From the NCBI RefSeq assembly GCF_030272695.1, contig NZ_JARFYN010000036.1, positions 1 through 64,000 on the forward strand: 64,000 bases of DNA, given 5' to 3'. The first letter of the stretch is position 1. Each line of letters starts with the position of its first letter. A model generated the notes under the pieces. That model searched no databases. It had not been told where the DNA came from and saw only the letters and a list, made by a program, of their open reading frames with translations. This document shows positions 43,338-53,018 of the stretch, one piece after another. Made by a program: the position numbers and the translations under genes. The stretch comes from Martinezella calliandrae. Its GTDB lineage: Bacteria; Pseudomonadota; Alphaproteobacteria; Rhizobiales; Rhizobiaceae.

Positions 43338-45407
43338 ATGACGGACGACGGCAAGCAGCATTCAATCGAGTCGGGCGATTTTACGCGCCTGGGCGCGAAT
43401 TATGATGGGCACGGCGTCAACTTCGCGCTTTTCAGTGCTTATGCGGACAAGGTGGAGCTCTGCCTTTTCGACGAAAGCGGCAAGCAGGAGACTAAGCGGA
43501 TTGTCCTTCCGGAATATACCAACGAAATCTGGCACGGCTATATTCCGGGCCTGACGCCGGGTGTGTTGTATGGCTACCGTGTTCATGGACCATTCGATCC
43601 GGAAAAAGGCCATCGTTTCAATCCGCACAAATTGCTGGTCGATCCCTATGCCCGCGAGCTCGTCGGCAATCTTGAATGGTCGCAAGCACAGTTCGGCTAT
43701 CGTCTTGACGACGAGCAGAAGGATCTTTCCTGCGACGAGACAGACAGTGCGACGCAGATGCCAAAGTGCCGCGTGGTTGATGCAAATGGCGAAGCGCCGG
43801 TTCAAAAACCATCCATTCCATGGTCACGAACAATTTTCTATGAGGCACACGTCAAGGGAATGACGGTCCTGCACCCGGCAATTCCAGAGCAATTGCGTGG
43901 CACGTTTGATGGCTTAGGGCAGGCGGCGATCGTCGACTACGTAAGGGGTCTCGGCATCACCTCGATCGAGCTCCTTCCCATACATTATTTTCTGGATGAC
44001 AGCCATCTGCTCGACAGGCAACTGCGCAACTACTGGGGCTACAACAGTCTCGCTTTTTTTGCCCCTGCCTCTCGTTATTACGGCCCCAAGGGCCTCGCGG
44101 GCTTTCGCGACATGGTGCGCGCCTTCCATGATGCCGGCATCGAAGTCATCCTAGACGTCGTCTACAATCACACGGCAGAGGGCAACGAGCTCGGCCCAAC
44201 CCTTTCGTTCAAGGGCATCGATAACTTCTCTTACTACCGCACCCTGCCAGACGAACCCCGTTACTATATCAACGACACTGGCACCGGTAACACGATCAAC
44301 ACCTCGCATCCGCGTGTGCTGCAGATGGTGACCGACTCGCTCCGCTATTGGGCCGAAGAAATGCATGTCGACGGCTTCCGTTTCGATCTCGGCACGATTC
44401 TCGGTCGTGAACCAGCAGGTTTTGACCAGCGTAGCGGCTTTTTCGATGCCGTCGGCCAGGATCCTGTCTTGTCAAGGATCAAGCTCATCGGCGAGCCCTG
44501 GGACATTGGGCCCGGCGGGTATCAGCTCGGCGGGTTTCCGCCGGGCTGGGTGGAGTGGAACGATAAATATCGTGATACTGTGCGCGACTACTGGAGGGGA
44601 ACCCCGGGCATGACGAGGGATTTTGCAGCCCGCATTTTGGGATCAGGCGACGTCTATGATCTTCGCGGGCGTCGTCCCTGGGCAAGCGTTAACTTTATTG
44701 CCGCACATGATGGTTTCACCCTCAACGACCTCGTCTCCTATAACGACAAGCACAATGAAGCCAATGGCGAGGACAATAATGACGGCCACAACGATAATCG
44801 CAGCTGCAACTATGGCGCTGAGGGTCCAACGGAAGAAGAAAATATCAATACCATTCGGGAACGTCAGAAGCGAAATTTTCTCGCAACCTTGTTCTTGTCG
44901 CATGGGACACCCATGCTGCTGGCAGGAGATGAATTCGGACGCAGCCAGATGGGCAACAACAATGGCTACTGCCAGGACCACGAGCTCAGCTGGCTGCATT
45001 GGGAAGACAGCCACGGCAGTTCAGAGGCACTTCGCAGCTTTACCAAGCGTCTGATCGCTTTGCGGCAGCAACACTCGATTCTCAAGCGAGAAAACTGGCG
45101 TGACGGCCTGATCGTCATGTGGCTCAATCCCGGCGGAGGCGAGCAGACCGAGGATCACTGGGACGACGATTCAAACACAACTATCGGGTTGCGACTATCC
45201 CGCACGCAGCCATGCGAAGAAGGATGGGATGATCTCCTCATCCTGTTCAATCCCCTTGACGAAGACAGTGACTTTGCATTGCCCAAAGACAGGCACTGGG
45301 CTTTGGAGCTGACAACATCAAGTCCCGAACTACAAAATCCGGTGATGGTCGAGGCGCCGATGTTGCGACTTCAATCTCGTAGTTTGTCTCTCCTGCGTCC
45401 AGGCTGA
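43338..45407 (+). CDS. glgX: glycogen debranching enzyme (isoamylase-type)
   Basis: A 689-residue GH13 debranching enzyme that removes short alpha-1,6-linked chains from glycogen. It has a CBM48-type N-domain (GANYDGHGVNFALFSAYADKVELCLFD) and a barrel with LDVVYNHTAEG, nucleophile in VDGFRFDLGTILGREP, acid in LIGEPWDIGPGGY and NFIAAHDGFTLNDLVSYNDKHN. The debranched maltodextrins are the natural substrate of TreY/TreZ, so its position next to treYZ makes a glycogen-to-trehalose route. Start ATG 43338 has only a weak GACGAG upstream. Length is typical. Confidence 0.94.
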   Translation: MTDDGKQHSIESGDFTRLGANYDGHGVNFALFSAYADKVELCLFDESGKQETKRIVLPEYTNEIWHGYIPGLTPGVLYGYRVHGPFDPEKGHRFNPHKLLVDPYARELVGNLEWSQAQFGYRLDDEQKDLSCDETDSATQMPKCRVVDANGEAPVQKPSIPWSRTIFYEAHVKGMTVLHPAIPEQLRGTFDGLGQAAIVDYVRGLGITSIELLPIHYFLDDSHLLDRQLRNYWGYNSLAFFAPASRYYGPKGLAGFRDMVRAFHDAGIEVILDVVYNHTAEGNELGPTLSFKGIDNFSYYRTLPDEPRYYINDTGTGNTINTSHPRVLQMVTDSLRYWAEEMHVDGFRFDLGTILGREPAGFDQRSGFFDAVGQDPVLSRIKLIGEPWDIGPGGYQLGGFPPGWVEWNDKYRDTVRDYWRGTPGMTRDFAARILGSGDVYDLRGRRPWASVNFIAAHDGFTLNDLVSYNDKHNEANGEDNNDGHNDNRSCNYGAEGPTEEENINTIRERQKRNFLATLFLSHGTPMLLAGDEFGRSQMGNNNGYCQDHELSWLHWEDSHGSSEALRSFTKRLIALRQQHSILKRENWRDGLIVMWLNPGGGEQTEDHWDDDSNTTIGLRLSRTQPCEEGWDDLLILFNPLDEDSDFALPKDRHWALELTTSSPELQNPVMVEAPMLRLQSRSLSLLRPG

Positions 45408-45639
45408 AATCGACCAAGAAAATTGCCGATTGTCGCGATGGGCATCAGCTTGGTTTCATCTTACGGTGGTAAGAAAGATTTGCGCGAGCAAAGCGCCCAC
45501 TCAGCAAATTGTTGGCGCAAAACGAGCCGTACCGGTTCCCTGGCCCTGCCTCTCTGCCACGAGGTGGGGCCACCCAATTGGGTCGCCATCTCTTTTAAGG
45601 CGATGGCTGTTTTCTCCCCCTTCGAACGCTCGGGCATCG
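45408..45639. other. gap, probably LysR remnant continuing upstream
   Basis: A stretch reading KKDLREQSAHSANCWRK may be degenerate LysR effector-domain sequence in the same direction as the recognisable piece that follows, but it is too eroded to call. Confidence 0.3.
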
Positions 45640-45797
45640 TCAACGACATTTGTTCTTCCTCGGGCGTACTAGCGGACTGGTACCCCGAAATTCAAGGCGA
45701 TCACCTCTACTATCCGAGCTGCCGCCAAACCTCGCCGGCTTTCGCCTTGCTGCTTGACGCCTTGCGCTATCACCAACCTGCCCAGGTCATCGCCTGA
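45640..45797 (+). pseudogene. LysR-family regulator, C-terminal remnant
   Basis: The reading VLADWYPEIQGDHLYYPSCRQ followed by TSPAFALLLDALRY matches the last 45 residues of LysR effector domains, where L-x-DW-x-P, G-x-x-LYYPSRRQ, SPAF and L-x-DALR are characteristic. No HTH or complete effector domain is found upstream, so this is a decayed fragment. Confidence 0.7.
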
Positions 45798-45872
45798 ATG
45801 AATAGCGGCTTCGCGGCGCGCGCTCTGCCTACACGCTATCCGGCTATCGTCAACCAGTCCGGCCTCTACCCG

Positions 45873-48170
45873 TTATTCGGTCTCAACGAGGATGAATGAA
45901 CGGTCCGCTGCCTCGACAAGTGTGTCGGGAATGCGACCATAAGACAGGCGGGGGGCCGCACGCCTTGAAACACCGAGCACAATTAGATCATAGCCTCCTT
46001 TGCGGGATTGACGCAGAATTGAAAGCTCCGGAGAGCTTCCTTCCTGAACGATCTTCTCCACGGCAACACCATTAAAACGGGCGATTTGGTCAATCCTTTC
46101 GAATGCCTCGAGATGACCATATCGGTTGTCGCTTAACCGTGGATGCATACGAGCTTGCATCGCCTCTTCGATATACAGGACTGATATCGAGCATCCCGTC
46201 ACCTTGGCGATGAGGAAGGCGAATTCCGCGGCCTTAATCGAGCGCTGCGTGCCGCTTATCGGCACCAATATGCGCGTGTTCTTGTCTTCTTGAGGGATGC
46301 TTCGACCCCGAGAGGAGACGATAACAGCGGTACCCTTGAAGGCGGAAGTCATCAATGAAAGTCGATCGTCAAACCCGCCTTTTGCGCCCGAGACTGGCTC
46401 GACACCGATGAACAAAAGGTCGTGTCCCTGCTCGGAGCCCTCCGCCAGAACCTTCGCCAAATCGCTGTCTTTCAATTTCGTGGTGACGTGAATATCGCTT
46501 CGCGTCGTCTGTCCGGTTTCCCCCTCCCGGTTGATCGCCTCATCTGCAATTGACGTTACGCGGTCCGCAACGGCTTTCGCTCCTGCGTCAACCGCCGTGG
46601 TCTCCAGTGGACCTGTCTGCCGTCGCTGCTGGTCGGACGCATCGGGTTCGATATTGAGAACTGTTACTGGCATTTTTCGCTCGGCAGCGAAGTGGCCGGC
46701 AATCCGCGCCGCAAGATCGCTGCTCGGCGTTAAATCGACCGCCAGCATAATCCTTTCAAAATTTGCAAGAAAGCTGTTCTCCTTGAACTGCTCCTGCTCA
46801 AGGCGTTCGCGCTCATCCGCACGCATCGGCAGGCGCGAAAGCGCCCACCGTAAGGTCGGCGGCATCGCCATCGTCGTGACAACCGCCATGGCCACTATGA
46901 TCGAGAACAACTTCTCGTCGAGAACACCTACCGAAAGGCCGATCGAGGCGACGATGACTTCCGTGGATCCTCGAGCGTTCATGCCGCTGCCAAGGGCCAC
47001 AGCTTCGGCATTTGAGTAGCCGCCGAGCTTTGCGCCCACAAATGCGCCGCCGAATTTACCGACGCTCGCGATGACAATAAGACCGATGGCAAGCATGAGC
47101 GTGGCCGGATTGCCAAGAACACCGAGATCAGTCTTCAATCCGGTGAGACCAAAAAAAACCGGCATGAAGAGAGCTGTTGTCAATGCGCGGAGTTGTCCGT
47201 CGATCTGGCGTGTCAGGATCGGCGATTCTCCTACCAATATTCCTGCCACAAACGCCCCCAGCACGGTATGGACGCCGATCAGATCGGTGATGATTGCCAT
47301 GCCGCCCATAATAGCGATGATTGCGCTGAGGACGGGGAGATCACTGCGAAACTTATCATTGGTGAGCCGGATCGCCTCGAAAACCAATCGCCGTCCGATT
47401 GTGAAGCTGAAGGTCATGAACGCGAAAGTTCCAACCACGCTCGTCGTGAGAGTCTTTAAGTCGACCGTGCCTCTCTCGGCCAAGCTGAAAGTGACTGCGA
47501 TAACGACCCATCCGACCGTATCATCGATAATTGCGGACGCGACGATCAATTGACCGATGTTACGCCGCATGAAGTCCATCTCCCGGACGACCGATGCGAC
47601 GATCTTGACGGAGGAAATGGAAAGTGCCGTTCCGAGGAAGAGCGATGTCACAAGCCGCTTTTCTGGATAGGGAAGAACGCTGTCGGGAACGAGTTCCCCC
47701 AATGCAAAACCGCAGGCAAACGGGATAGCGATTCCGGTCAGCGATACGGCAAGAGCGGCGCTCTTCAGGCGCTTCGCCAGGCCGAGGTCGGTTTCCATGC
47801 CGGCAAGCAGCAGCAGGAAAAGGATACCCAGCTGCGCCACGGCCTCCGTCATGCCGTTTTGTGCTCCCGTCGGCGGGAAAAGCTGCTGTTGGAGGTCGGG
47901 CAAGACCGTCCCCAAAATTGATGGACCAAGTAGGACGCCCCCAAGAATCTGGCCCATGATTGAAGGCTGGCCAATCCGCACCATAAGTTCGCCAAGCAAC
48001 CGGCCGACGACCACGAGGACAATAATCTGAATGAGAAACAAGCCCTCGGATGCCCCACCAGCCTTTGTACTCTCAGCCGCGAACGTGGCCGAGCAGGGGA
48101 AAAAGATGCAGGCAGCGAGCATCGCTAAAAGGCACGGCCGTAGGGACTTGAGGAGACATTTGAACTTCAT
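45873..48170 (-). CDS. CPA2-type cation:proton antiporter with two USP-like domains
   Basis: A 765-residue membrane protein. After a possible N-terminal signal or first helix, residues about 45-440 form a Na+/H+ exchanger-type domain (GRLLGELMVRIGQPSIMGQILGG, IIDDTVGWVVIA with the paired Asp ion site, and SGMNARGSTEVIVASIGL). The C-terminal 330 residues contain two universal-stress-protein folds (FERIMLAVDLTPSSD, then TRILVPISGTQRSIKAAEFA). The start is ATG 48170 (a GTG lies at 48182). Such fusions move K+ or Na+ against protons and may sense nucleotides. It neighbours nhaA. Confidence 0.88.
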   Translation of the reverse strand: MKFKCLLKSLRPCLLAMLAACIFFPCSATFAAESTKAGGASEGLFLIQIIVLVVVGRLLGELMVRIGQPSIMGQILGGVLLGPSILGTVLPDLQQQLFPPTGAQNGMTEAVAQLGILFLLLLAGMETDLGLAKRLKSAALAVSLTGIAIPFACGFALGELVPDSVLPYPEKRLVTSLFLGTALSISSVKIVASVVREMDFMRRNIGQLIVASAIIDDTVGWVVIAVTFSLAERGTVDLKTLTTSVVGTFAFMTFSFTIGRRLVFEAIRLTNDKFRSDLPVLSAIIAIMGGMAIITDLIGVHTVLGAFVAGILVGESPILTRQIDGQLRALTTALFMPVFFGLTGLKTDLGVLGNPATLMLAIGLIVIASVGKFGGAFVGAKLGGYSNAEAVALGSGMNARGSTEVIVASIGLSVGVLDEKLFSIIVAMAVVTTMAMPPTLRWALSRLPMRADERERLEQEQFKENSFLANFERIMLAVDLTPSSDLAARIAGHFAAERKMPVTVLNIEPDASDQQRRQTGPLETTAVDAGAKAVADRVTSIADEAINREGETGQTTRSDIHVTTKLKDSDLAKVLAEGSEQGHDLLFIGVEPVSGAKGGFDDRLSLMTSAFKGTAVIVSSRGRSIPQEDKNTRILVPISGTQRSIKAAEFAFLIAKVTGCSISVLYIEEAMQARMHPRLSDNRYGHLEAFERIDQIARFNGVAVEKIVQEGSSPELSILRQSRKGGYDLIVLGVSRRAAPRLSYGRIPDTLVEAADRSFILVETE

Positions 48171-48673
48171 TCTGTTTGGCACCCCGAAACTTCAAAGTTT
48201 GAACGTGCGAAATCCTGCGACGTTCCAACCTGCTCGAAAGCGCGCAGATTTATGAAACCTTGCGAGCAGCAACCGGTGCAATCCCATCGAGGCGCGCTTT
48301 CCTGGAGTCGGACCACGAATCCGGGTGATGGGTGAGAGGCGTTCGCACGCCCATCACCTCTTCGATCACCTCGACATTAATGTGAGGGAACAAGGCTTTA
48401 GGCCGCACGTTGAATGATTTCACCCTTGTTGGAGTAGCCGCTCCGAAAGGAGTCCGTGTTGTTTGGGTATAAGCCTCTCGTTTTATTCTTCATCTCCGCG
48501 GGCCTTCTCATTTGCATGATTGGCATCGGCTTGGCTTCTCTGCTGCACTGAGACAAATTCCGCATGGCGCCTCGCGAAGGTGACGGCCTGGGAGCAGCGG
48601 CGAATCGGCGGCCTTTTCATCATTGGCATCGGCAAGCATTGCGAGTTCGACGCCCCGGTGGACTGCGGCCGAA
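48171..48673. other. gap, nothing recognised
   Basis: Intergenic region between the two antiporter genes, containing the promoter of the CPA2 gene. Small frames are unsupported. Confidence 0.35.
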
Positions 48674-49867
48674 TTACAGATGTCCGCGCCGCCCAAACAG
48701 GCTGAGGAGGATTGAACCGGCAACCCCTGCAAGGACAGATCCGGCAAGGATGCCAATCTTGATCTTGTCTTGAAGAGCTGGGTCGTCGAAAGCTAACAGA
48801 CCGATGAACAGGCTCATGGTGAACCCGATACCGCAAAGGAGAGCCGTCCCAACCATCTGTCCCCAACTTGCCTGTGCTGGCAGGTCCGCGAAGTTGAACT
48901 TCACCAATACGGCGACAGTACCGAGCACTCCGATCAACTTGCCGAGAAGAAGCCCCATCGCAATACCGAGGGTAACAGGCTCCATGAGGACGGAGCGAGA
49001 GATCCCGGCAAAGGACACGCCAGCATTTGCGAATCCGAAGATCGGGACTATGACAAAGGCGACAGGTTTGTGAAGCCCGTGCTCCAGCCTGTGCAGTGGA
49101 GATTCGTGGTGTGGGGCCTCAGGCGTACCGGGCGTCCTTTTCAGCGGGATCGTCAATGCGAGCATGACACCTGCCAAGGTGGCGTGGATGCCTGAGGCGA
49201 AGACGAGGGTCCACAGAGCGATGCCAAGAATAAGGTATGGCCACAGCTCCTTGACGCCCATGCGGTTGAGAATGACCAGATTGCCGATCACGATGCCCGC
49301 TCCGGCAAGAGCCAGAAAATCGAGCTTGGCCGTGTAGAACAGCGCGATGACAATGACGGCGCCGAGATCGTCCATGATCGCCAGAGCGGCGAGGAATATC
49401 TTAAGCGAGGTCGGCACGCGTCGGCCTAAGAGAGACATCACTCCCAAGGCGAATGCGATGTCCGTGGCAGTGGGGATTGCCCAGCCTCGCAATGCCGCCT
49501 CGTGCTCGAGGTTGAAGAAAATGTAGATCAGGGCCGGTACCAGCATGCCGCCTGCGGCGGCCGCACCAGGAAGAGTTCGTCTGCTCCAGGTCGAAAGTTG
49601 CCCGTCCAGCATTTCGCGTTTGATCTCCAGGCCGACCAAGAGGAAGAACACGCTCATCAACGCGTCATTGATCCAATCCTGGAGGCTCAGCGGTCCGACG
49701 TGGACGTGAAAAAAGCGGAAATATAGGTCGTCTGCCGGAGAATTAGCGACGATGATGGCGAGGGTCGCGACACCCATCAGGACGATGCCGCCTGATGCCT
49801 CGCTGTCGAGGAAGTGGCGCAGAGTGGATTGAATACGGCCTGTTAATCTTGCCGAAGACGAAGACAT
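48674..49867 (-). CDS. nhaA: Na+/H+ antiporter NhaA
   Basis: A 397-residue NhaA exchanger with about 12 transmembrane segments. Diagnostic segments: INDALMSVFFLLVGLEIKREMLDG, ATDIAFALGVMSLLG (the TDIAF motif), AIMDDLGAVIVIALFYT with the paired Asp ion-binding site, and a C-terminal GIGFTMSLFIGLLAF. The start ATG 49867 has GGGGAAG upstream; the preceding open sequence is Cys/Ala-rich and unlikely coding. It exports Na+ for protons at alkaline pH. Same strand as the CPA2 antiporter, but 500 bases apart. Confidence 0.95.
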   Translation of the reverse strand: MSSSSARLTGRIQSTLRHFLDSEASGGIVLMGVATLAIIVANSPADDLYFRFFHVHVGPLSLQDWINDALMSVFFLLVGLEIKREMLDGQLSTWSRRTLPGAAAAGGMLVPALIYIFFNLEHEAALRGWAIPTATDIAFALGVMSLLGRRVPTSLKIFLAALAIMDDLGAVIVIALFYTAKLDFLALAGAGIVIGNLVILNRMGVKELWPYLILGIALWTLVFASGIHATLAGVMLALTIPLKRTPGTPEAPHHESPLHRLEHGLHKPVAFVIVPIFGFANAGVSFAGISRSVLMEPVTLGIAMGLLLGKLIGVLGTVAVLVKFNFADLPAQASWGQMVGTALLCGIGFTMSLFIGLLAFDDPALQDKIKIGILAGSVLAGVAGSILLSLFGRRGHL

Positions 49868-50257
49868 GGGTTCGCGCTTCCCCGCTGGAAGGTTGATCGA
49901 AGTCTCCGTCGATTCCGGGAAACCCGCAGCGCACGCAGCACACGCTATCAAACAAGTTAGGCGAAAGGTTTTTGGATTTCCAGCACAATCGGCGTCTCTG
50001 TTTCAACGCCTCTTTCGGTCTAAGGCATGCGAGAAATAGATGATGACGCTTCCCAAAATCTGAACGGGGCCAAGAACGATCCACGATACCGAGCAGTTTC
50101 CATCCGGCCTACGACAAACCGAAAAATCCGTTCTCCCATCCTGGCGAACAAGCCGACCTTGAAGATAATCTTTAGCAGCTCGTTCAAACCGGCGGAGGCG
50201 CGAAGAGGTAACCGCGAGGCCTAGAGATCCTGTGCGATAGCAAGAAGAGCCGATAGT
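49868..50257. other. gap, nothing recognised
   Basis: Contains the nhaA upstream region and no supported gene. Confidence 0.35.
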
Positions 50258-51121
50258 TCAGCCGTCATGGCCAGCTCGCTGGCAATCGAGGGCAAGCGCG
50301 AGAAGTCCCCTGACGACGTCAACGAGGGTACTCGGATCGGACGGACGCTGCAGCGGCAAAAAAGCCAGGCCGACGATCATGTGCCGCGCGTCCCTTGTCG
50401 TCACGGGCCAGAAATCGAAGCGCGAGACATCGAATGGGTAAATGCCCGCTGTCACATGCTCGCCGGTGGTCAGCGTCGATCGCGCCGCCTCGATCTCTAT
50501 TTCAGTCAGTTGGACGTTGCCGCGCCTTTCGACGAACTGCGCCACTCCTTCAGACAAGTCTACGACGACAACCGGCACCTCAAAGATTGCTTCTAAAATG
50601 TCGGCGGCGATAGAAGCGATTGCCTTTGTGTCCTCAGCAGCAGTTATATCGCGGCTACAAGTCTGTAGAATTGCCATTTGTCGCCGCAGCAGGATTGCGT
50701 CATCCGCTTTTCGCCTGGCGATCGAAGCAACTGTACTGGCAATGCATCCGACCACAAAAAGCAACCCGATTGCCCATACATTTGCTGGATCGTTGACGAT
50801 GAGCGAATAGCGCGGTTCGGTCAGGAAAAAATTATAGGCGAGAGCACCAAGCACTGCTGAGAAGAGCGAAGGACCTAACCCGAAAATGACACCGGCGGCA
50901 ACGACCGGCAGGACATAAATGAGCGAAAGGTTGGGAATTGTCACTTCCCGGTCAAGCCCGACCGTCACGACCGTTGCGAGAGCTGTCATAACGAAAGTGG
51001 CCAGATAGCGAGCAACACGAGGCGCGTCCGTCAATCGCAACATTTCCAAGGAATCTGAGACCTTGAAAAGCGTTTCATCTCTTCCGGATGTTGGGTGGGT
51101 GCTCACGATGATATGTCTCAC
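50258..51121 (-). CDS. DUF4118 (KdpD-like) membrane protein without a kinase domain
   Basis: A 287-residue protein with four transmembrane helices (about 40-135: ATFVMTALATVVTVGL, LSLIYVLPVVAAGVIFGLGPSLFSAVLGALAYNFFL, VWAIGLLFVVGCIASTVA), the DUF4118 layout of the KdpD potassium sensor. A GAF-like region follows (about 150-280). There is no USP domain before it and no HisKA/ATPase domain after it, so it cannot act as a histidine kinase alone. The start is GTG at 51121 (ATG at 51040 possible). With the antiporters nearby it suggests an ion-linked role; a truncated kdpD is the alternative. Confidence 0.78.
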   Translation of the reverse strand: MRHIIVSTHPTSGRDETLFKVSDSLEMLRLTDAPRVARYLATFVMTALATVVTVGLDREVTIPNLSLIYVLPVVAAGVIFGLGPSLFSAVLGALAYNFFLTEPRYSLIVNDPANVWAIGLLFVVGCIASTVASIARRKADDAILLRRQMAILQTCSRDITAAEDTKAIASIAADILEAIFEVPVVVVDLSEGVAQFVERRGNVQLTEIEIEAARSTLTTGEHVTAGIYPFDVSRFDFWPVTTRDARHMIVGLAFLPLQRPSDPSTLVDVVRGLLALALDCQRAGHDG

Positions 51122-51779
51122 CTCAAATCCATCGTTTGCGCAGATCCCGTGAAAATGTAACTAACTGCAATCGCAGAGCATTTGGGATCGCACAGCCAAC
51201 AGTCTGCCGTGCGCTGATGTGATCGGCAGATGCGAGCCAATACATTCGTACAGAATTGCGATGCACGCCATAAAAATTCCATTCGCGCCACGGCTCTAAT
51301 TTATTAAAATACCATATACGCGGTATGGCTTTAAACTTCGCTAGGCGCGATGGACCTTCCAACCTTCACTTAGGATCGCACCCGTCACTGAGGTCGACAT
51401 GCTGAAGGCGGGGAAATCCTTCCCTTAGTGCTGCAGAATTTGGTCGAAGCCAAACGCACTACGGTCAAGGTTGGACGTCGCTCGAGTAGCCGCCGCCTGG
51501 CAATATCGGCGCGAAAACCTGCGTCTGTAAACCGGCGTCTGCTCTTTTGGCACCTCTGACCAAGAACTGTCAGTCCGCTGCCGGCACCGTGAATTGCATG
51601 CTCGGCGAACGGTCATGCGACTTTGTCATCATGGTCGCGCAGACTTTCCATATTTACCATCTTCGAGATATCATCCGGGGGCGCATTGGGCGCGATGCTC
51701 CGACTCGCAGACGCCTTAGCGAGAACACATGAGTTGGCCGATGACGAGCATACGAATTTCGCAGGACGTCTGATCTGAC
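51122..51779. other. 650-bp gap, nothing recognised
   Basis: No supported gene or repeat between the divergent DUF4118 and hypothetical genes. An AT-rich patch near 51295-51320 may hold a promoter. Confidence 0.4.
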
Positions 51780-52442
51780 ATGGGCGCGACCTCTCACCCG
51801 AGAACCACTGGCCTGCGGCAATTCCTCGACGTTGAGCAGCAGCGCGATTGGATAGCGGGCAAAATCGACTTGCCGGACACCGGCGACCGCTTAGAGTCCC
51901 TGGAACAGCGCTTCAAATATGTCGCTCGATTTGAGAAGCTACTTAGTCGCCCGCAAGCAGGGGAAGTACTGGAGATTCTCAGGCTATACGGTCCAAACTG
52001 CATTCCGATCCTGCGCAAGACCGAGCGCTACTACTGGTCGGTTTCCTGTCTGCCGTCGACCTCGGACAAGCCGCTCGTACGCGTCAATGCGAGCTGGATG
52101 GAACTTTTTACACTCTATGCCCAAGGCGAAGATATCCGCGCCAGATTCATCGTGCATCTTTCGGATTTCACTACAGATCGTTCAGCCACGCCGAGCCGAG
52201 TGGACGAACCCTTTCTCGAGCAAAGCGTCGCGATGCCAGAGCACGTCAGTTATTTCTTTCCGCGTGGTGCGGACATTTTCGGCATCAATGTGCGCGGCTC
52301 TGTCTCGATCCGCAAATTCCTCGCGAGTCGCCGCGTGGTGAGCGCCATTCGCACGTTTAACCTGACACACATGAACCGGGGAAGGAACGCCTATCAGGCG
52401 AGCCATTGCTACAGCGTGGCGGATTACATGCAGGCAAATTGA
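51780..52442 (+). CDS. hypothetical protein
   Basis: A 220-residue soluble protein with no signal peptide or membrane segment. It has a helical N-terminus (LRQFLDVEQQRDWIAGKIDLPDTGDRLESLEQRF) and a mixed C-terminal half containing SYFFPRGADIFGINVRGSVSIRKFLA. AGGA lies rather far upstream of the ATG. Codon use looks coding throughout. I do not recognise the family. Confidence 0.6.
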   Translation: MGATSHPRTTGLRQFLDVEQQRDWIAGKIDLPDTGDRLESLEQRFKYVARFEKLLSRPQAGEVLEILRLYGPNCIPILRKTERYYWSVSCLPSTSDKPLVRVNASWMELFTLYAQGEDIRARFIVHLSDFTTDRSATPSRVDEPFLEQSVAMPEHVSYFFPRGADIFGINVRGSVSIRKFLASRRVVSAIRTFNLTHMNRGRNAYQASHCYSVADYMQAN

Positions 52443-52649
52443 GGGGTCCTCTAACGCGTGCCATCCCGGCGAACTCACCGTCACCGTCGCGAGGAGGAAA
52501 TCGGGCAACATCGCGATAACAACGGCCTTGGCCGTCTTTTGTCTCCACAAGGTTATCCGATGTTGACCGGCAGGCTTTTAATTCGTTTGACGGTAGAAAG
52601 CCAATTCCAGTTCAAGGTGGCGAAGCCAATGTGGAGCGGAACACCGGCC

Positions 52650-53000
52650 ATGGTGAATTCATTCTGCGGCTACCTGGTGGTCGAAGCGGATAGCGCTGAC
52701 ACCGCTGCACGACCGTTCTCGCCGCGGTGGAATACGCCGCGGACGTCGGCTCCCAGCCGCACGAGTTCTCCTCGGGCCGCCTCGATATCGGACATGATCA
52801 GCAAGTAGGACGCGGCATTGGCCACATGGATGGAGGTCGGCGATCCGGGGCGGGGTTAGCTGGACCGCCCTCGATCCGCCCTTCCTGACGAAATCCGCGT
52901 CGAGCATCCTGCCGAGGCCGGAACAGATGGGCTTGGCGCGTTCAATGTCAGCCACGGGGAGGACCGCGACCTCCAGCTTCATGTCTGCGGAAGGAGACAC
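52650..53000 (-). pseudogene. VOC/glyoxalase-family protein, frameshifted and truncated
   Basis: From an ATG near 52982 the frame reads MKLEVAVLPVADIERAKPIC and then GLGRMLDADFVRKGGSRAVQLTPP, a typical VOC N-terminus. It then shifts: an extra C near 52850 is needed to continue as GSPTSIHVANAASYLLIMSD, then IEAARGELVRLGADVRGVFH. The C-terminal metal-ligand strand (usually FRDPDGNGW) is absent. One frameshift plus a missing 3' end make this a decayed gene. Confidence 0.8.
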
Positions 53001-53018
53001 GGCCGCTTCATCGGGTGA

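Noticed and set aside
48483..48866. Minus-strand frame across the 3' end of nhaA
   Set aside because: Overlaps the NhaA C-terminus in another frame and has no ribosome site or known domain.
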